This document shows positions 17,201-25,740 of a DNA stretch of 43,797 nt, in pieces. The notes beneath the pieces are model-generated. The model saw only the letters and a list, made by a program, of their open reading frames with translations. It was not told the DNA's origin and ran no database searches. How positions within the stretch are numbered: position 1 is the first letter of the stretch; every line of letters begins with the position of its first letter. A program made the position numbers and the translations under genes. The stretch spans positions 1 to 43,797 of the forward strand of contig JAIKZO010000067.1 of the NCBI GenBank assembly GCA_024682115.1. Reading direction: 5' to 3'. This stretch comes from Lachnospiraceae bacterium. GTDB taxonomy: Bacteria > Bacillota > Clostridia > Lachnospirales > Lachnospiraceae.

Positions 17201-17822
17201 CGGATTCAAGATAGCGATGAAGGATCTTGAGATAAGAGGAGCCGGAAACCTCCTCGGCAGATCGCAGCACGGACATATGAGTGCCGTCGGTTATGATCTG
17301 TACTGCAAGATGCTGAACGAAGCCGTAAGGAATCTTAAGGGAGAGGATGTCAGTGAAGATTTTGATACGACCGTAGACCTTGATGTCGATGCCTATATTC
17401 CTCCCGAATACATAGTCAACGAGGCTCAGAAGCTTGATATTTATAAGCGCATAGCGGGGATAGAAAGCAAAGAGGAAGCCGATGACATGAGGGAAGAGCT
17501 GCTCGACAGGTTCGGTACGGTGCCCGAGAGTGCTTCAAATCTCATCAGGATCTCTCTCATACGCGTTAACGCACACAGGCTCTATCTTACGGATGTCAAA
17601 GGTAAAGAAGGAAGACTTGAACTCATCATAAGAAAGGATGCCGCGATAAAGCCCGAGGGAATAAGCGATGTCATCATGAAACACAAGGGTCTTTCCTTTA
17701 ATCCCAAACTCCTTAAGTTCATCTATACATACAGGATGTCCGGAATGGTGGAAAAAGATACAAGGACAGTTCTTTCCCTGACGGAAGAAATACTGGACAC
17801 CATGGTAGATAACTTACTATAA
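14289..17822 (+). CDS. mfd: Transcription-repair coupling factor
   Basis: ATP-driven DNA translocase that removes RNA polymerase stalled at lesions and recruits UvrA. The 1177-residue length is typical. The N-terminal UvrB-like region covers about 1-330. The RNA polymerase-interacting, CarD-like domain lies at about 505-565 (LSIGDYVVHETHGLGIYRG). Helicase motifs follow: Walker A CGDVGYGKTEIA (about 656-667), DEEQRFG (about 758-764), LSATPIPRTLHMS and LRGRIGRS. The C-terminal TRCF domain has ...DVDAYIPPEYI. It starts at the ATG overlapping the pth stop and has only a weak ribosome-binding site of its own. A promoter for the next gene lies inside its last codons. Confidence 0.97.
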   Translation: MKVLKDVLAEMGEFDELKKQLDKAENAVMLTGCMESSKLHAIYGLSEGFSSRLIVTHNELRVREIVEDYKIYDRNVISFPAKDLIFYQADIHGNRIVSDRIKCLRRILENKPVTIVTTFSALMAPQVSPEVLKNNVLRISKKATVSEEAVAKKLVRMGYVKAYQVESPGEFSIRGGIVDIFDLTEENPFRIELWGDEVDSIRSFDPGSQRSIEMLEDITIYPATELLLTDREMAEGVDRIEKEAKKCAEKLRKDMKTEEAHRLTVMAKTLKEQVIEFRNLINLDSYIRYFYEDANTLLDLFDRNKTAIFLDEPARIEEHARAIEAEFGESMINRIEKGYSLPGQADILFPLKKVMAVISHYHTAYITSLDMKNQLTSSLLKPSFKLDITVKGIPGYNNSFESLVKDLKKFKERGYRVLLLSGSRTRAERLATDLRDNELNAFYSDDPDRDIKPREIRTCYGHISRGFEYPMLKFAVISETDIFGAIKKKKPKKKRYDGQQIRDFNELSIGDYVVHETHGLGIYRGIEKIEVDRIIKDYIKIEYRDGGNLYVLATGLDVLQKYASSDAKKPKLNKLGSKEWTATKEKVRAATYEIAQDLVNLYAARQNTKGYCFGPDTVWQKEFEEMFPFEETDDQLAAIEDTKRDMESDRIMDRLICGDVGYGKTEIAIRAAFKAVQEGKQVVFLVPTTILAQQHFNTFVQRMKNFPVRIELLSRFRTASEIKKTVSDLRKGMTDIVIGTHRVLSDDVGFKDLGLLIIDEEQRFGVSHKEKIKKLKQSVDVLTLSATPIPRTLHMSLVGIRDMSVLDEAPADRLPIQTYVMEYNEEMVREAIVRELSRQGQVYYVYNRINNIADVAAMIQQLVPEARVEYAHGQMHEKNLENIMYDFINHDIDVLVSTTIIETGMDISNVNTIIIHDSDKMGLSQLYQLRGRIGRSNRLAYAFLMYRKDYLLKEVAEKRLEAIKEFTDLGSGFKIAMKDLEIRGAGNLLGRSQHGHMSAVGYDLYCKMLNEAVRNLKGEDVSEDFDTTVDLDVDAYIPPEYIVNEAQKLDIYKRIAGIESKEEADDMREELLDRFGTVPESASNLIRISLIRVNAHRLYLTDVKGKEGRLELIIRKDAAIKPEGISDVIMKHKGLSFNPKLLKFIYTYRMSGMVEKDTRTVLSLTEEILDTMVDNLL

Positions 17823-17823
17823 T
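17794..17823 (+). promoter_or_regulatory. Promoter inside the end of mfd for the Na/Pi cotransporter
   Basis: TGGACA (17794-17799, 5/6), an 18-base spacer and a perfect TATAAT (17818-17823) overlap the mfd stop. The expected start near 17830 is only about three bases before the ATG at 17833, where there is only a weak AGG, so this transcript would be nearly leaderless. Confidence 0.4.
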
Positions 17824-17832
17824 GGTTTAGGT

Positions 17833-19632
17833 ATGAATCTGTTCAATTTTTTTAATTTTATAGGAGGTCTGGCTCTTTTCCTTTACGGTATCAACGTAAT
17901 GGGGGACGGGCTTAAAAAGACGTCCGGAGGTAAGCTTGAAGGGATACTCGGAAAGATCACCTCGAACAGGGTCATGGCGGTCGTGATTGGAGCACTGGTC
18001 ACGGCGGTCATGCAGTCATCTTCGGCCACAACGGTCATGATAGTCGGATTCGTCAACTCGGGCCTTATGGAACTGGCGAAGTCGGTTTATGTCATCATGG
18101 GTGCGAACATCGGTGCAACGATAACCCCCTGGATAATGTCACTGTCATCCGTCGGCTCAGACGGTTCACTGTTCCTTCAGCTGTTAAAACCCACCAGCTT
18201 TGCTCCGATACTTGCGATAATCGGAGTTTTTATAATACTCATTTCCAAGAGTACGAAAAGAAAGAATCTGGCCCTTATCTTTGTGGGATTTGCGGTCCTC
18301 ATCTTCGGGATGGAGACGATGTCCGACAGTATAGAACCTCTTTCGGAGTCGGAGAGCTTTTCGCATCTGATGATGATCTTTAAGAATCCTCTGATAGGTA
18401 CGTTCATCGGTATCCTCCTTACGGCCGTGATACAGTCTTCATCCGCTACGGTCGGTATGATACAGGTGCTTTCGACCGCGGGACTGATCACATACGGATC
18501 TGCGATACCGCTCATGATAGGAGCCAATATCGGAACCTGCGCGACCGCTCTTCTGTCCAGCATCGGTACGAGCCGCAATGCCAGAAGATCCGCGCTCATA
18601 CATCTTTTTTACAACATAATAAGAGGCGTTCTTTTCTTCATAGTGTTCTATTCGCTCAACATGATCTTCAGGTTCGCTTTCCTCGACAGACATTCAACGG
18701 CTGTAGGGATCGCGTTTTTCTACACATGCCTGAGCATTGCTTCGGCCATAGTCCTCTTTCCGATCGGCAACCTGATATTAAAACCCGTATATCTGACGCT
18801 TCCCGTCACCGAAGAGGAAAAGGAATTAAAGGGTATAGAAGCCAAGAGAAACATAAAACTGCTTGATGAAAGATTCCTTGCATCTCCCGGACTTGCGATC
18901 GCCCAGTCCAAGCAGGTTGCGGTCGATATGGCAAAGCATACCAGGAACGGCCTTTTCACGGCGATAGACCTGCTTACGGATTATAAGGAAAAGAAGGCCA
19001 AAAAGGTCGTTGACCTTGAGGATGTGGTTGACCATTATGAGGATGAACTCGGAAACTATCTTGTAAAGCTCGGTTCACAGCCCATGAGTCATGAAGATTC
19101 GACGCAGTTGTCGATCATCCTTCACAGTATCGGAGATTTCGAGAGGATATCCGACCATGCCGTCAACATAATGGAAACAGCCAGGGAAAAGGCAGAAAAG
19201 GGACTCAGATTCTCCAAGAAAGCCGAAGAGGAACTTAATGTTTACACCACAGCGGTCAAGGATATCGTGACCATGGCTTTTGATGCTTTTGAAAAGACCG
19301 ACAGGCCGCTCGCGGCAAACGTCGAGCCCATAGAAGAAGTCATCGACAATCTCAACCAGGATATAAAGACACATCACATAAAGAGGCTTCGAAAGGGCAA
19401 ATGCTCGATAGAGATGGGATTTATCCTTTCCGATCTTCTGAACAATTACGAGAGGGTTTCGGACCACTGTTCGAACATAGCTCTTTCGATACTTCAGGAA
19501 AACGATCATATCGGCGTGCATGAATTTGAAGATGAGATTGTAAACAAAAACAACGAGGAATTTACCAAGTTGGTCAGACAGTTCAGCAAAAAATACGAAC
19601 TGCCCGGACGTTCGTCCGACGGCGATGACTGA
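17833..19632 (+). CDS. Na+/phosphate cotransporter with C-terminal PhoU-like domain
   Basis: Membrane carrier of the NptA/YjbB type, expected to move phosphate with sodium. The 599-residue protein has the two inverted repeats of the family, each with the hallmark QSSSAT (QSSSATTVMIVG near 60 and QSSSATVGMIQ near 200), spread over about nine hydrophobic segments to residue 320. From about 350 to 575 it has a helical PhoU-like region (IGDFERISDHAVNIME and NNYERVSDHCSNIA), probably regulatory. The start at 17833 is the only sensible ATG before the first helix. It follows mfd by 10 bases and could be read through or use its own promoter at 17794-17823. Direction of transport (import or export) cannot be told. 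Confidence 0.9.
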   Translation: MNLFNFFNFIGGLALFLYGINVMGDGLKKTSGGKLEGILGKITSNRVMAVVIGALVTAVMQSSSATTVMIVGFVNSGLMELAKSVYVIMGANIGATITPWIMSLSSVGSDGSLFLQLLKPTSFAPILAIIGVFIILISKSTKRKNLALIFVGFAVLIFGMETMSDSIEPLSESESFSHLMMIFKNPLIGTFIGILLTAVIQSSSATVGMIQVLSTAGLITYGSAIPLMIGANIGTCATALLSSIGTSRNARRSALIHLFYNIIRGVLFFIVFYSLNMIFRFAFLDRHSTAVGIAFFYTCLSIASAIVLFPIGNLILKPVYLTLPVTEEEKELKGIEAKRNIKLLDERFLASPGLAIAQSKQVAVDMAKHTRNGLFTAIDLLTDYKEKKAKKVVDLEDVVDHYEDELGNYLVKLGSQPMSHEDSTQLSIILHSIGDFERISDHAVNIMETAREKAEKGLRFSKKAEEELNVYTTAVKDIVTMAFDAFEKTDRPLAANVEPIEEVIDNLNQDIKTHHIKRLRKGKCSIEMGFILSDLLNNYERVSDHCSNIALSILQENDHIGVHEFEDEIVNKNNEEFTKLVRQFSKKYELPGRSSDGDD

Positions 19633-19673
19633 GGACCGGTCTTTCCGAAACCGGGAACAGAAAGGATATTACA

Positions 19674-20867
19674 ATGGAAAAACCTGCTATAGAAGGCGGC
19701 ACTCCCGTCAGGACCACTCCGATATATTACGGACATCAGTATATCGATGATGCGGATATCCGGGCCGTAGTCGATGTTATGAAGTCGGATTATCTGACAT
19801 GCGGTCCGAAGATAGGTGAGCTTGAAAAGAAACTCTGCGATATCACGGGTGCAAAGTACGCGGTCGTATGCGCAAACGGAACGGCGGCGCTTCATATCGC
19901 ATGTATGGCAGCAGGCGTAAAGGACGGCGATGAAGTGATCACTACTCCTATCACCTTTGCGGCTTCGGCAAACTGCGCCCTTTACTGCGGTGCAAGGCCG
20001 GTATTTGCGGACATCAACCCCGAAACCTATAACATCGATCCCGAAAACGTCAAAAAACTTACCACATCAAAGACTAAAGCAGTCGTTGCTGTGGATTATA
20101 CCGGACAGTCCGTCCAGCTTGACGAGCTCCTTGAACACTGTCATGCGAACGGGATCACTCTGATCGAAGACGGAGCTCACGTGATAGGGACGAAATATAA
20201 GGGCAGGATGAACGGTTCGATCGCCGACATGACCACATTGAGCTTTCATCCGGTAAAGACCGTTACGAGCGGTGAGGGCGGAGCTGTTCTTACCAATGAC
20301 GAAAAACTCTATAAGAAGCTTCTTCTTTACAGAGCTCACGGGATAACCAGGGATGTCTCGCTCATGGAACATGAATCCGACGGACCCTGGTATTACGAAA
20401 TGGTCGATATGGGGTATAACTACAGGATCACGGATATGCAGGCGGCTCTTTTGATAAGTCAGCTTGACAAACTTCCGGTTTTCTCAAAACGGAGAAAAGA
20501 GATAGTAGCAAGATACAACGAGGCCTTTTCAAAGCTTGATAATATATTCGTTCAAAAGGAGATCCCCGAGTCGGATACCACAAGGCATCTTTATATACTC
20601 AGGATCGTCCCTGAAAAGATAAGCATCGACCGAAGGCGGTTTTTCGATGCTCTTGCCGCAGAGAACGTGATCTGTAACGTCCATTATATCCCTGTCTATT
20701 ATTTCCCTCAGTATGAGAGACTCGGATACAAAAAAGGTCTTTGCCCCAATGCGGAAAAGCTCTATGACGAGATGCTCTCGCTGCCTCTTTACTATGCGAT
20801 GAGCGATGAAGACGTTGAATCCGTCATCGAAGCCGTGACCAGGATCTCGACCTATTATTCCGTCTGA
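19674..20867 (+). CDS. PseC-like DegT/DnrJ/EryC1 aminotransferase
   Basis: PLP-dependent enzyme adding an amino group to a keto-deoxy nucleotide sugar. The 397-residue sequence reads like PseC (UDP-4-amino-4,6-dideoxy-AltNAc transaminase): SDYLTCGPKIGELEKKL, a GTAALHIA loop, TTPITFAASANCALYCGA, EDGAHVIG with the PLP-binding Asp, and Schiff-base Lys about 195 in SFHPVKTVTSGEGG. AAAGGAT precedes the ATG. PseC needs the product of the dehydratase PseB, and no dedicated PseB, PseH, PseG or PseI is present here; the CapD-type dehydratase at 32927 is the only local candidate. It is the first gene of the surface-glycan region and is followed by a structured gap. The exact sugar product is uncertain. 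Confidence 0.85.
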   Translation: MEKPAIEGGTPVRTTPIYYGHQYIDDADIRAVVDVMKSDYLTCGPKIGELEKKLCDITGAKYAVVCANGTAALHIACMAAGVKDGDEVITTPITFAASANCALYCGARPVFADINPETYNIDPENVKKLTTSKTKAVVAVDYTGQSVQLDELLEHCHANGITLIEDGAHVIGTKYKGRMNGSIADMTTLSFHPVKTVTSGEGGAVLTNDEKLYKKLLLYRAHGITRDVSLMEHESDGPWYYEMVDMGYNYRITDMQAALLISQLDKLPVFSKRRKEIVARYNEAFSKLDNIFVQKEIPESDTTRHLYILRIVPEKISIDRRRFFDALAAENVICNVHYIPVYYFPQYERLGYKKGLCPNAEKLYDEMLSLPLYYAMSDEDVESVIEAVTRISTYYSV

Positions 20868-20878
20868 TCGTACGATCA
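20865..20878. repeat. Perfect 14-bp palindrome at the pseC-like stop
   Basis: TGATCGTACGATCA reads the same on both strands and includes the TGA stop of the aminotransferase gene. It could be a dimeric regulator site or chance; nothing around it decides. Confidence 0.5.
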
Positions 20879-20895
20879 AAACAATCGTTTGACCG

Positions 20896-20964
20896 CCCGT
20901 GACGGTGACAGACTTATATCGGTGTTTCTACGCATGATATACGCCTGCGACCGCCACGGGTTTT
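20896..20964 (+). terminator. Long imperfect hairpin with T-run after the pseC-like gene
   Basis: CCCGTGACGGT (20896-20906) pairs with ACCGCCACGGG (20950-20960) with one A-C mismatch, and an inner CAG/CTG pair extends the stem; TTTT follows at 20961-20964. The loop is about 30 bases, unusually long for a simple terminator. It separates the aminotransferase gene from the ABC transporter promoter. Confidence 0.45.
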
Positions 20965-20978
20965 CTATGTGTGTTCAC

Positions 20979-21007
20979 TCGACAAATACACCCCGAAGTA
21001 GTAAAAT
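20979..21007 (+). promoter_or_regulatory. Promoter before the ABC flippase and main glycan operon
   Basis: TCGACA (20979-20984, 5/6), a 17-base spacer and TAAAAT (21002-21007, 5/6) give a start near 21014. It is the only clear promoter I find before the long run of tightly packed plus-strand genes that follows. Confidence 0.5.
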
Positions 21008-21056
21008 ATTATGGATTATGGAGTAATGTGCCGTCTTGCGGCCACAGACTGATAAA

Positions 21057-22817
21057 ATGGCTAAAATACTGAAAAAACTTTTTGTCATACTTGACGGAAA
21101 ACAGAAGCGTTTCATGGTGCTCCTGGTCTTCCTCATGCTCATCGGAGCCGTGCTTGAAACCCTCGGTGTTTCGATGATACTTCCCGTCATGAACGTGGTG
21201 ATGGAAGAGAACGCCGTTGAGAAACATATCTACCTTCGATGGATATGCGACTTTTTCCGCATAGGATATTCCGATGCGAGGACCCTCATGGTCACTGTCA
21301 TGGTGGGTCTCGTTGTCGTGTTCGCGATAAAGAACCTGTTCCTGTTCATACAGCTTAAGGTCCAGATGAGATTTGTCTACTCGAACCAGTTCGCGACCTC
21401 AAGAAGGATGATGATCAATTTCATGAAGCGACCTTATGAATATTATCTGGGTGCCGATACTTCGGTCATTCAGAGGCAGATCACATCCGACGTCAACAAT
21501 ATGTACGGAATGATCCTTTCGATATTGCAGCTCACTTCCGAGGTGATCGTATTTTTCTGCCTGATAATCGTAAGCCTTCTTTCCGACGTGAAGATGACCA
21601 TCATGGTAGGTTCGCTTCTCGCGATAGTACTGCTTGTCATAAAATGTATCCTTAAACCCATCATGGTAAAGGCCGGACAGGAAAACCAGGATTATTATTC
21701 GGGCCTTTACAAATGGATCAACGAAGCGGTTACCGGGATCAAGGAGATCAAGATCTCCAACAAGGAAAGCTATTTCATAAACGAGTATTCAGACTGCGGG
21801 GCAGGTTATGTCGGAGCGGTCCAGAAATACAATCTGTTCAATGCCGCACCGAGACTCCTCATCGAAACGATAGCCCTTACGGGCATGATCATATATCTTC
21901 TGACGAGCCTTTTAGGGGGAGCACAGATGGTGGATATAGTTCCGCAGATCACGCTGCTTGCACTCGTTGCGGTACGCCTCATACCCTGTGCCAACAGGAT
22001 AAACAATTACCTTACCTCGATCTCGTATTACGAGCCTTTCCTCTGGAACGTTTCTGATTCGCTCCAGGATGAGATAAGGGACGATTCGATAGATTACAGT
22101 GCGGATACCTATCATAAGGAACTGCCCGTAGATAAGCTTCCGATCAACAAAAACATCGTCTTAAAAGATATCGTATATAAATATCCGAATACCGATGTTT
22201 ATATCTTCGATCATGCCGACATGGAGATCCCGGTCGGGCAGTCCGTCGGTATCGTCGGAACTTCAGGCGCCGGCAAGACCACGGTCGTAGATATACTGCT
22301 CGGACTTCTGCGTCTTGAAGGAGGAAGCATCCTTGCAGACGGAAAGAGCATTCTGGGTGATGATTACAGATCGTTCCTTAAAAATGTAGGTTATATACCG
22401 CAGACGATCTTCATGACCGACTCGACCATAAGAAATAACGTGGCGTTCGGTTATGCCGGAAAAGACATAGATGATGATAAGGTCTGGCATGCCCTTAAGG
22501 AAGCGGCTCTTGATGAATTTGTAAGGGGTCTTCCCGAAGGTCTTGATACGCGAATAGGAGAAAGAGGAATAAGACTTTCCGGCGGACAGAGACAGAGGAT
22601 AGGAATAGCGAGGGCTCTTTTTGAAGATCCCGAAGTGCTCGTTCTCGATGAAGCCACCTCGGCTCTTGATAACGAAACCGAAGCCGCCATTATGGATTCG
22701 ATAAACCATCTGCACGGCAAAAAGACGCTGATAATAATCGCTCACAGACTTCAGACCATAGAAAAATGCGACATGGTCTACAGGATAGAAAACGGAAAGA
22801 TCACAAGGGAAAGATAA
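21057..22817 (+). CDS. ABC transporter, fused membrane and ATPase domains (PglK-like flippase)
   Basis: Probable exporter or flippase of lipid-linked glycan. The protein has six hydrophobic helices in about 1-330 and an ATPase domain with Walker A GTSGAGKTTVVD, signature LSGGQRQR and Walker B EVLVLDEATSAL. The order and the N-terminus (KKLFVILDGKQKRF) are like PglK/WlaB, which flips undecaprenyl-linked oligosaccharide. I start at ATG 21057, matching the family N-terminus, but it has no clear ribosome-binding site. An in-frame TTG at 21036 with GGAG at 21020-21023 (12-base spacing) would add seven residues. The presence of PglC-, PglA- and PglF-like genes downstream supports a lipid-linked glycan as cargo. 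Confidence 0.88.
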   Translation: MAKILKKLFVILDGKQKRFMVLLVFLMLIGAVLETLGVSMILPVMNVVMEENAVEKHIYLRWICDFFRIGYSDARTLMVTVMVGLVVVFAIKNLFLFIQLKVQMRFVYSNQFATSRRMMINFMKRPYEYYLGADTSVIQRQITSDVNNMYGMILSILQLTSEVIVFFCLIIVSLLSDVKMTIMVGSLLAIVLLVIKCILKPIMVKAGQENQDYYSGLYKWINEAVTGIKEIKISNKESYFINEYSDCGAGYVGAVQKYNLFNAAPRLLIETIALTGMIIYLLTSLLGGAQMVDIVPQITLLALVAVRLIPCANRINNYLTSISYYEPFLWNVSDSLQDEIRDDSIDYSADTYHKELPVDKLPINKNIVLKDIVYKYPNTDVYIFDHADMEIPVGQSVGIVGTSGAGKTTVVDILLGLLRLEGGSILADGKSILGDDYRSFLKNVGYIPQTIFMTDSTIRNNVAFGYAGKDIDDDKVWHALKEAALDEFVRGLPEGLDTRIGERGIRLSGGQRQRIGIARALFEDPEVLVLDEATSALDNETEAAIMDSINHLHGKKTLIIIAHRLQTIEKCDMVYRIENGKITRER

Positions 22818-22825
22818 AGACACAG

Positions 22826-24592
22826 ATGAAGAAACTACCCTTAAGAAAAATATATAAGATCTGTAAGTTCACGCTTTTCCCGGCGGTACTCTTCCTGCTC
22901 CCCTTCATCAAGATAAGGATGGGAGTGGATATAGCGGATACCGCATACAGTCTCGGGAATTACAGGGACTTTGGCACGGAAAGGAACGTCTGGAGCCTTC
23001 TTACGTTCATACCGGGGGCTTTGGGACATCTGTTCACCATGCTCCCTTACGGGAACACGATGCTCGGAATGAAGATATATTCGACCCTGGTCATAAGCCT
23101 GATGGCCCTGGTCGGATACAGGTTCTTTATGACGAAGATGCCCGGATGGCTCGCCTTCTTATCGCAGTTCATCGCGATCGGTATGTGCTGGGCACCGGCC
23201 GTTGTACTTTACCATTATATGACTTATTTTCTCCTGCTCCTGGCTTCGATCTTCTTATTCAGAGGTCTTGCCGGAACGAACAGGAGTTACTGCCTTTTCA
23301 TCGCAGGTATCATACTGGGGATCAACACATTTGTTAAGTTCCCCGGAAACGGCCTTCAGGTCCTTCTTATATTTGCGCTTTGGTTTTATGCGCTCATTAC
23401 CGAAAAGGAGTTTTCGGAAGTCTTCAAACAGACGATGCTCTGTATAGCGGGATATGCGGTCGCGTTCGGCGCGGTGCTTCTTGTCATAACCGCAACCTTC
23501 GGAAGCGATTCTTTCGGAATGATGATAAACGGCGTGTTCGGGATCGCCGGCAGCGCATCGGATTATACCTTCGGACAGATGATCGCCAGCACTTTCGACG
23601 CTTACCTGCACGGGTTTAAATGGGCGATCTACATGATACTCTGTATCTTGCCGGGTATCCCGTTCTTTGTTCTGTGGCCGGGCAAAATGATCCCTTTAAG
23701 GAAATTTGTTTACTGTGCCTGCATAGCATTCCTTTTCTTCGTTCTCGGAAGGTGGGGAATGTACAATTTCAGATTCTATCAGAAAGAATCGGCTCTTCAG
23801 TGGGGAGCCATCTTCCTGCTGATATCGATAGGTATCGATATCTGGATGATCTTTACAAAGCAGTTAAATAACGACTGGAAACTTATCGGGATCATATCCC
23901 TTATAAACATACTGGTCCTCCCGTTGGGTTCGAACAACCATATATGGCCGGCACTCAACGATCTTTTCTTTATAGCGCCCGTAACGGTATGGATGGTCTA
24001 TAAATTCGTCAGATGGGGAAGATCCTATCTCGACGAGACCGGAAAGGTCCCGCTTTTTGCCCTTAAATCAATGAGCGCCGCGGTGGTCATCGCATTTTTC
24101 ATCATGGCCTGCGGACTCGGAGTTTTCTATGTCTTCATGGACGGCGAGGAAGGTTCGCCGAGAACATATGCGGTAAGCGATAACGAAGTCCTTAAGGGAA
24201 TGAGGACGACCGATTATAACGCAAGGAATCTTTCGGAGCTTTCCGCTTTTATGAAAAAGACTCCCGATAATGCGATCATCACATACGGAAACATACCGGG
24301 AGCCGCTTATTTCCTCGGAAGAAAAAATGCGATAAGCACTTTATGGGCCGATCTTGATTCTTATCCCGACGATACCTTCAGGACCGAGCTTGCGGATATA
24401 AAAACGGCGATACTGACCAAAGGAGAAAAAGCACCTATGGTAATCAAGTCGCTCTACCCCTGGCAGAACCAGGATGCGAATCCCGTAAAGGAAGAAGCGC
24501 TGTTCGGCTTCATGAACGAACTTGGATATGAGAGCATATTCGAAAATGAGGGCTTTGAGGTATTTGCCCTGACGAACGATAATACCGATTGA
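22826..24592 (+). CDS. Polytopic membrane protein, GT-C glycosyltransferase-like
   Basis: No precise family recognised. The 588-residue protein (start at ATG 22826, eight bases past the previous stop, rather than the in-frame ATG at 22766 inside the upstream gene) has about eleven hydrophobic segments. Right after the first it has GVDIADTAYS (about 33-42), with the acidic pair that GT-C enzymes carry in their first outside loop. The last 130 residues form a soluble domain (ITYGNIPGAAYFLGRKNAI) predicted outside. This plan fits an enzyme that transfers sugar from a polyprenyl-phosphate donor to a glycan on the outer face. Donor and acceptor are unknown. It overlaps no neighbour and lies between the flippase and a WecE-like gene. 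Confidence 0.7.
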   Translation: MKKLPLRKIYKICKFTLFPAVLFLLPFIKIRMGVDIADTAYSLGNYRDFGTERNVWSLLTFIPGALGHLFTMLPYGNTMLGMKIYSTLVISLMALVGYRFFMTKMPGWLAFLSQFIAIGMCWAPAVVLYHYMTYFLLLLASIFLFRGLAGTNRSYCLFIAGIILGINTFVKFPGNGLQVLLIFALWFYALITEKEFSEVFKQTMLCIAGYAVAFGAVLLVITATFGSDSFGMMINGVFGIAGSASDYTFGQMIASTFDAYLHGFKWAIYMILCILPGIPFFVLWPGKMIPLRKFVYCACIAFLFFVLGRWGMYNFRFYQKESALQWGAIFLLISIGIDIWMIFTKQLNNDWKLIGIISLINILVLPLGSNNHIWPALNDLFFIAPVTVWMVYKFVRWGRSYLDETGKVPLFALKSMSAAVVIAFFIMACGLGVFYVFMDGEEGSPRTYAVSDNEVLKGMRTTDYNARNLSELSAFMKKTPDNAIITYGNIPGAAYFLGRKNAISTLWADLDSYPDDTFRTELADIKTAILTKGEKAPMVIKSLYPWQNQDANPVKEEALFGFMNELGYESIFENEGFEVFALTNDNTD

Positions 24593-24606
24593 TAAAGGAA
24601 GAAAAG

Positions 24607-25737
24607 ATGATCAGATTTAATGTACCCCCATATACGGGAAAAGAACTCGATTACATCAAACAGGCAGTGGAGAGCATGCACATCTGCGGAGACGGTGAAT
24701 TCACCAAAAAGTGCAGCGAGTGGCTGGAAAAAAAGACCGGCACGGCCAAGACACTCCTTACGACTTCATGCACGCACGCCCTTGAGATGGCGGCCCTGCT
24801 CTGCGATATAAAAGAAGGCGATGAAGTGATCATGCCTTCATATACGTTTGTTTCCACGGCCGATGCATTCGTATTAAGAGGAGCTGTCCCCGTGTTTGTC
24901 GATATCAATCCGAAGACGATGAACATAGACGAAAACCTGATCGAAGATGCGATCACTCCCAAGACAAAAGCGATAGCGGTCGTTCATTATGCCGGAATAT
25001 CACCTGACATGGATGTCATAATGGAAATAGCCAAAAGACATGACCTTAAGGTCGTTGAGGATGCCGCACAGGGCATCATGAGCACCTATAAGGGCAAGGC
25101 ACTCGGAACTTTCGGAGATTACGGATGCCTTTCTTTCCATGAGACAAAGAACTACAGCATGGGTGAAGGCGGAGCGCTTCTCATAAAGGATCCCGAAAAA
25201 GTTGTTGATGCGGAGATCCTAAGGGAAAAGGGAACGAACAGGAGCCAGTTCTACAGAGGGCAGGTTGACAAGTACAGGTGGATGAATTTCGGATCTTCCT
25301 ATCTTCCTTCGGAGCTCAATGCCGCGTATCTTTACGCTCAGCTGGAGATAGCGGATAAGATAAACGAGACCAGGCTCGCAAGATGGAACCGCTATTACGA
25401 AGGGTTAAAGGACCTTCGCGACAAAGGTCTTATAGAGCTGCCTTTCGTTCCGGATTATGCGGAACATAACGGGCATATGTTCTACATAAAGACAAAAGAT
25501 CTTGAGGAAAGAACCAGGATGATAAAGTTCCTCGGGGATAACGATATACTTGCGGTATTCCATTACATACCGCTGCACACGGCGCCTGCGGGTGTTAAGT
25601 TCGGACGCTTCCACGGTGAAGACAGGTATACCACATCCGAATCCGACAGGCTTGTCAGACTTCCGATGTTCTATTCGTTAACGGAAGACCAGACGGATTA
25701 TATCATAGGCATAGTCAGGGAGTTTTACTCAAAGTAG
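24607..25737 (+). CDS. WecE/RffA-like DegT aminotransferase
   Basis: PLP-dependent sugar aminotransferase like WecE, which converts dTDP-4-keto-6-deoxyglucose to dTDP-4-amino-4,6-dideoxygalactose. The 376-residue protein (ATG 24607, AAGGA seven bases upstream; an in-frame TTG at 24589 is less likely) shows the WecE-type TTSCTHALEMAALL, MPSYTFVSTADAFVLRGA, VEDAAQG with the PLP-binding Asp, and Schiff-base Lys about 181 in SFHETKNYSMGEGG. No rmlA or rmlB for dTDP-keto-deoxyglucose is present in the window, so the substrate would come from genes elsewhere. Its gene is packed three bases before the next. Confidence 0.88.
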   Translation: MIRFNVPPYTGKELDYIKQAVESMHICGDGEFTKKCSEWLEKKTGTAKTLLTTSCTHALEMAALLCDIKEGDEVIMPSYTFVSTADAFVLRGAVPVFVDINPKTMNIDENLIEDAITPKTKAIAVVHYAGISPDMDVIMEIAKRHDLKVVEDAAQGIMSTYKGKALGTFGDYGCLSFHETKNYSMGEGGALLIKDPEKVVDAEILREKGTNRSQFYRGQVDKYRWMNFGSSYLPSELNAAYLYAQLEIADKINETRLARWNRYYEGLKDLRDKGLIELPFVPDYAEHNGHMFYIKTKDLEERTRMIKFLGDNDILAVFHYIPLHTAPAGVKFGRFHGEDRYTTSESDRLVRLPMFYSLTEDQTDYIIGIVREFYSK

Positions 25738-25740
25738 GAT

